From: JADLEX01 sp964586775
GTDB lineage: Bacteria > Lernaellota > Lernaellaia > JACKCT01
Length of the DNA stretch: 9,755 nt
NCBI GenBank assembly: GCA_964586775.1
Contig: CAZPJD010000039.1
Location: 1-9,755, forward strand
Reading direction: 5' to 3'
Position numbers and translations under genes: made by a program. Shown in pieces: positions 7,633 through 9,755 of the stretch. Position 1 is the first letter of the stretch. The number at the start of each line of letters is the position of its first letter. The notes beneath the pieces are model-generated. The model was given only the letters and a program-made list of their open reading frames with translations, had not been told where the DNA came from and ran no database searches.

Positions 7633-7649
7633 TTGGCACCCTGTTTGCG
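7633..7649 (+). promoter_or_regulatory. Sigma-54 (-24/-12) promoter
   Basis: TTGGCACCCTGTTTGCG matches the sigma-54 consensus TGGCAC-N5-TTGC exactly, with invariant GG at 7635-7636 and GC at 7647-7648 separated by 10 bases. Transcription is predicted to start near 7660, leaving a leader of about 45 bases before the Cys-protein ATG at 7705. It lies directly downstream of an NtrC-class activator gene and points at the four-Cys protein and gdhA, which is strong contextual support. Confidence 0.85.
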
Positions 7650-7704
7650 TTAGTGGCTCCGTGGAATTGAACCTCGGCTTTTCCCGAGTCCAACGGAGTC
7701 GATC

Positions 7705-8037
7705 ATGGTCACCAGCCCCAAAGAGTTCGATCCCTCGCTCGCCCCCAAACCCGCCTTCGCGCCGCAGCCGGAAGCCGTGTCCGCGCTCGGCCTGTGCGCG
7801 AACTGCCGTCATCAGGCGTCGTGCATGAACCGCGCGCGCGCCGAAGGCCCCGTCGCGTTTTGCGAGGATCACGAGACCGACATCGTCCTGCGCGCGATCG
7901 TGGATACCCCCATCTTCACGCACGTCGATCCCACACCCGCCGCCCGCACGGGGCTGTGCGTCAACTGCGATTATCGCGACACCTGCTCGCATCCGCGCGC
8001 CGAAGGCGGCGTGTGGCGCTGCGAGGACTACCGGTAG
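7705..8037 (+). CDS. Small protein with two tandem four-cysteine modules
   Basis: This 110-residue protein has a Pro/Ala-rich N-terminus (about 1-28) followed by two similar modules. Module 1 has Cys31, Cys34, Cys40 and Cys53 (GLCANC, then CMNRARAEGPVAFCED). Module 2 has Cys85, Cys88, Cys94 and Cys106 (GLCVNC, then CSHPRAEGGVWRCEDY). The pattern C-x2-C-x5-C-x11/12-C-E-D, each with an R-x-E-G turn, suggests that each module binds one metal, either zinc or an Fe-S cluster. I recall similar GLC.NC proteins in anaerobic or deltaproteobacterial genomes, without an assigned function. There is no signal peptide, so it should be cytoplasmic. It is the first gene after the sigma-54 promoter and has an ACGGAG ribosome site; gdhA follows after 68 bases. 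A role linked to ammonium assimilation or redox control is inferred only from context. Confidence 0.85.
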   Translation: MVTSPKEFDPSLAPKPAFAPQPEAVSALGLCANCRHQASCMNRARAEGPVAFCEDHETDIVLRAIVDTPIFTHVDPTPAARTGLCVNCDYRDTCSHPRAEGGVWRCEDYR

Positions 8038-8084
8038 AGCGACGCCGCGCGCGAAATCGCGAAGCGACGACCAAACGAAGATCG

Positions 8085-8105
8085 GGAGACGATCAGGAGA
8101 CGATC
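8085..8105 (+). repeat. Duplicated ribosome binding motif in front of gdhA
   Basis: GGAGACGATC occurs at 8085-8094 and again at 8096-8105, immediately before the gdhA ATG at 8106. A near-identical copy, GGAGTCGATC (7695-7704), sits immediately before the Cys-protein ATG. Both start codons continue as ATGGT. Either 8085-8088 or 8096-8099 can serve as Shine-Dalgarno; the proximal one has the better spacing. The copy could have arisen by slippage or by duplication of the upstream gene's initiation region. Confidence 0.7.
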
Positions 8106-9434
8106 ATGGTTCACAACGCCATCCCAACGCCGGTCGCGCCCGTCGCCCGCCTGCGCGGAACGACCGCGCCGCGCAAGGACGCGCCCCGGCTTTTCGACAA
8201 CGTCATCCATCAGTTCAACAAGGCCGCGGAGGTGATGGGCCTCGATCCCAACATCCGCAAGATTCTGGAAACGACCACCAACGAGATCGTCTTCCACTTC
8301 CCCGTGAAGATGGACGACGGCAACGTCGAGGTCTTCACCGGCTACCGCGTGCAGCACAACAACGCGCTCGGGCCATACAAGGGCGGGCTGCGTTTTCATC
8401 CGTCGGTCAGCCTCGACGAGGTGCGCGCGTTGGCCGCGTGGATGACGTGGAAGTGCGCGATCGCGCGGATTCCCTTTGGTGGCGCGAAGGGCGGCATCCA
8501 GATCGAGCCCGCGCGCTACAGCCGTTCGGAACTCGAGCGCATCACGCGGCGCTTCACTTACGCGCTCGGCAGCTCCATCGGGCCCGAATACGACATCCCC
8601 GCGCCCGACGTGAACACCAACGCCCAGATCATGGCGTGGATTCTCGACACGTATGAAACGACGATCCCGCCGCAGGAGCGCGCGCGCAGCTCACACGTCG
8701 TGACCGGCAAGCCCGTCGAATCGGGCGGAAGCCTCGGCCGCGAAAAGGCCACGGCGCAGGGGCTCGTGTTCCTCGTGGAACAGTGGGCGAAAGACCGCGG
8801 CGTCGATCTCGCCTCCACGACGCACTTCGTCCAGGGATTCGGCAACGTGGGGTCGTGGTCGGCGCGCCTGATGAAACCGCTGGGCTCGCGGCTGGTGGCG
8901 GCCGAGGACGCGACGGGCGCGATCGCGAACGCCGACGGCATCGACGTGGACGCGCTGCTGGCGCACGTGCGCGAGCGCGGCGGCGTGGCGGGCTTTGCCG
9001 GCGCCGAGCCGGTGGATCACCGCACCTTCATGGCGACGCGGGCCGATATCTTCATCCCCGCGGCGCTGGAGAACCAGATCACCGCGCGCACCGCCGGCGG
9101 CCTTCGCGTGCGTCTGGTGGCCGAGGGCGCGAACGGCCCGACGGACCCCGACGGCGACGCGATCCTGCGAGAGCGCGGCATCGACGTGCTGCCCGACATT
9201 TTGTGCAACGCGGGCGGCGTGATCGTCAGCTATTTCGAGTGGCTGCAAAACAAGCGCAGCGAGGCGTGGGAACTCGACGAGGTGGACGCCAAGCTGCACA
9301 AGAAGATCGTCGCGGCTTACGAGCGCGTGCGCGAGATGGCGGCGCGGTATTCCACCGATCCGCGAACGGCGGCGCAGATCGTGGCGCTCGAGCATCTGCA
9401 GGCCGTCTACCGGGAGCGCGGCATCTTTCCGTGA
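8106..9434 (+). CDS. gdhA: Glutamate dehydrogenase, NAD(P)-dependent
   Basis: The 442-residue enzyme interconverts glutamate with 2-oxoglutarate and ammonium, normally as a hexamer in the cytoplasm. The N-terminal substrate domain has YKGGLRFHP (91-99), the catalytic lysine Lys128 in IPFGGAKGG, and PAPDVNT (165-171) with Asp168. The dinucleotide domain has GFGNVG (244-249), the acidic pair Glu267-Asp268 near the expected end of the second strand, PAALENQIT (318-326), VAEGANGPT (338-346) and LCNAGGVIVSYFEW (366-379). Length fits the short hexameric class, with about 25 extra N-terminal residues rich in Pro, Ala and Arg. The start at 8106 is fixed by an AGGAGA site; the open frame further upstream overlaps the Cys-protein gene. 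Coenzyme preference (NAD or NADP) cannot be settled by eye. It lies in the predicted sigma-54 operon behind the kinase/regulator pair, suggesting nitrogen-linked control. Confidence 0.96.
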   Translation: MVHNAIPTPVAPVARLRGTTAPRKDAPRLFDNVIHQFNKAAEVMGLDPNIRKILETTTNEIVFHFPVKMDDGNVEVFTGYRVQHNNALGPYKGGLRFHPSVSLDEVRALAAWMTWKCAIARIPFGGAKGGIQIEPARYSRSELERITRRFTYALGSSIGPEYDIPAPDVNTNAQIMAWILDTYETTIPPQERARSSHVVTGKPVESGGSLGREKATAQGLVFLVEQWAKDRGVDLASTTHFVQGFGNVGSWSARLMKPLGSRLVAAEDATGAIANADGIDVDALLAHVRERGGVAGFAGAEPVDHRTFMATRADIFIPAALENQITARTAGGLRVRLVAEGANGPTDPDGDAILRERGIDVLPDILCNAGGVIVSYFEWLQNKRSEAWELDEVDAKLHKKIVAAYERVREMAARYSTDPRTAAQIVALEHLQAVYRERGIFP

Positions 9435-9458
9435 TCGCCCGCCACGCGCACAAATAGA

Positions 9459-9488
9459 GAACGCCGCCCCGGATTCGGAGCGGCGTTC
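9459..9488. terminator. Hairpin between convergent gdhA and rpsI (probable bidirectional terminator)
   Basis: GAACGCCGC (9459-9467) and GCGGCGTTC (9480-9488) form a perfect 9-bp stem. Past a C-A mismatch, the inner bases CCG-GATT-CGG extend it by three more pairs. It lies 24 bases after the gdhA stop and 25 bases after the rpsI stop. On the minus strand it is followed by TCTATTTGTG, a modest T-rich tail for rpsI. The plus-strand tail (GATCGTTTCG) is poorer, so termination of gdhA may be less efficient. Confidence 0.75.
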
Positions 9489-9513
9489 GATCGTTTCGCG
9501 AAAAGGATTCGGT

Positions 9514-9755
9514 TTAGCGCTTGCTGAACTGGAAGCGCTTGCGGGCGCCCGCCTGTCCGTACTTCTTGCGCTCGACCTCGCGGGCGTCGCGGGTCAGGAA
9601 GCCGGCCTTCTTGAGGATCGGGCGAAGGTCCTTGTTGAACTCGCACAGCGCGCGCGAGATGGCGTGGCGGATCGCGCCCGCCTGGCCGGTCAGGCCGCCG
9701 CCCGCCACGTTGGCGTGCACGTCGACCACCGATCCCGCGCCGGTGAGTTCGAGCG
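9514..9755 (-). CDS. rpsI: 30S ribosomal protein S9, C-terminal part (cut by window edge)
   Basis: The last 79 codons are visible on the minus strand; the usual length is about 130. The sequence contains the S9 signatures VAGGGLTGQAGAIRHAISRAL, split across the tRNA-facing loop, and the basic C-terminal tail KKYGQAGARKRFQFSKR ending in the nearly invariant SKR that reaches the P-site tRNA. The frame stays open to the window end, so the GTG at 9729 is an internal Val and not the start. By the common bacterial arrangement rplM (L13) would lie upstream, beyond the window. It is convergent with gdhA. Confidence 0.97.
   Translation of the reverse strand, partial: LELTGAGSVVDVHANVAGGGLTGQAGAIRHAISRALCEFNKDLRPILKKAGFLTRDAREVERKKYGQAGARKRFQFSKR

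Noticed and set aside
7794..8105. Upstream extension of the gdhA frame by 104 codons
   Set aside because: It overlaps the Cys-protein gene in another frame and is Arg-rich. The ATG at 8106 has an excellent ribosome site.

Overview
The window is GC-rich DNA with dense genes and a marked preference for G/C in third codon positions. The gene types (type IV prepilins, a soluble histidine kinase paired with an NtrC-class sigma-54 activator, a hexameric glutamate dehydrogenase, a bacterial S9 ribosomal protein, lipoprotein export) indicate a Gram-negative bacterium. A deltaproteobacterial-type lineage (Desulfobacterota, Myxococcota or relatives) is my best guess. That assignment is inference from gene style, not from a marker phylogeny.

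Left part (1-2040). Two prepilin genes lie on the minus strand: a GspH/FimT-type pseudopilin (679-92), then the first 22 codons of a second prepilin (67-1) that runs off the window. A 252-base non-coding stretch above them carries an 11-base direct repeat with a 20-base period. Next is a DUF3800-family gene (1768-932, minus). It is visibly lower in GC and sits like an island between the pilin genes and the next block. Its upstream region holds a good sigma-70-like promoter, an inverted repeat over the -35 box, a perfect 10-bp hairpin with a UUCG loop in the RNA, and a 13-bp palindrome one base from the start codon.

Middle (2041-4303, plus). A small three-helix membrane protein of unknown function is followed after 43 bases by a 617-residue lipoprotein. 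Its C-terminal two-thirds looks like a helical toroid (six-hairpin glycosidase or cyclase-like). The two probably form one operon.

Right part (4384-9434, plus). This is the most coherent unit. It contains a soluble GAF-type histidine kinase, an NtrC-type response regulator one base behind it, and a 236-base intergenic region with inverted repeats, an AT-rich segment and a near-consensus sigma-54 -24/-12 promoter. That promoter is followed by a small protein with two tandem four-cysteine modules and by glutamate dehydrogenase. The layout predicts that the kinase/regulator pair senses a cytoplasmic signal, binds the upstream repeats and drives sigma-54 transcription of the four-cysteine protein and gdhA. 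The two downstream genes share a nearly identical ribosome-binding and start region, and that motif is duplicated again in front of gdhA. The role of the Cys protein is unknown; it is the most interesting gene here.

Right edge. A strong hairpin separates gdhA from the convergent rpsI (minus), which is cut by the window end.
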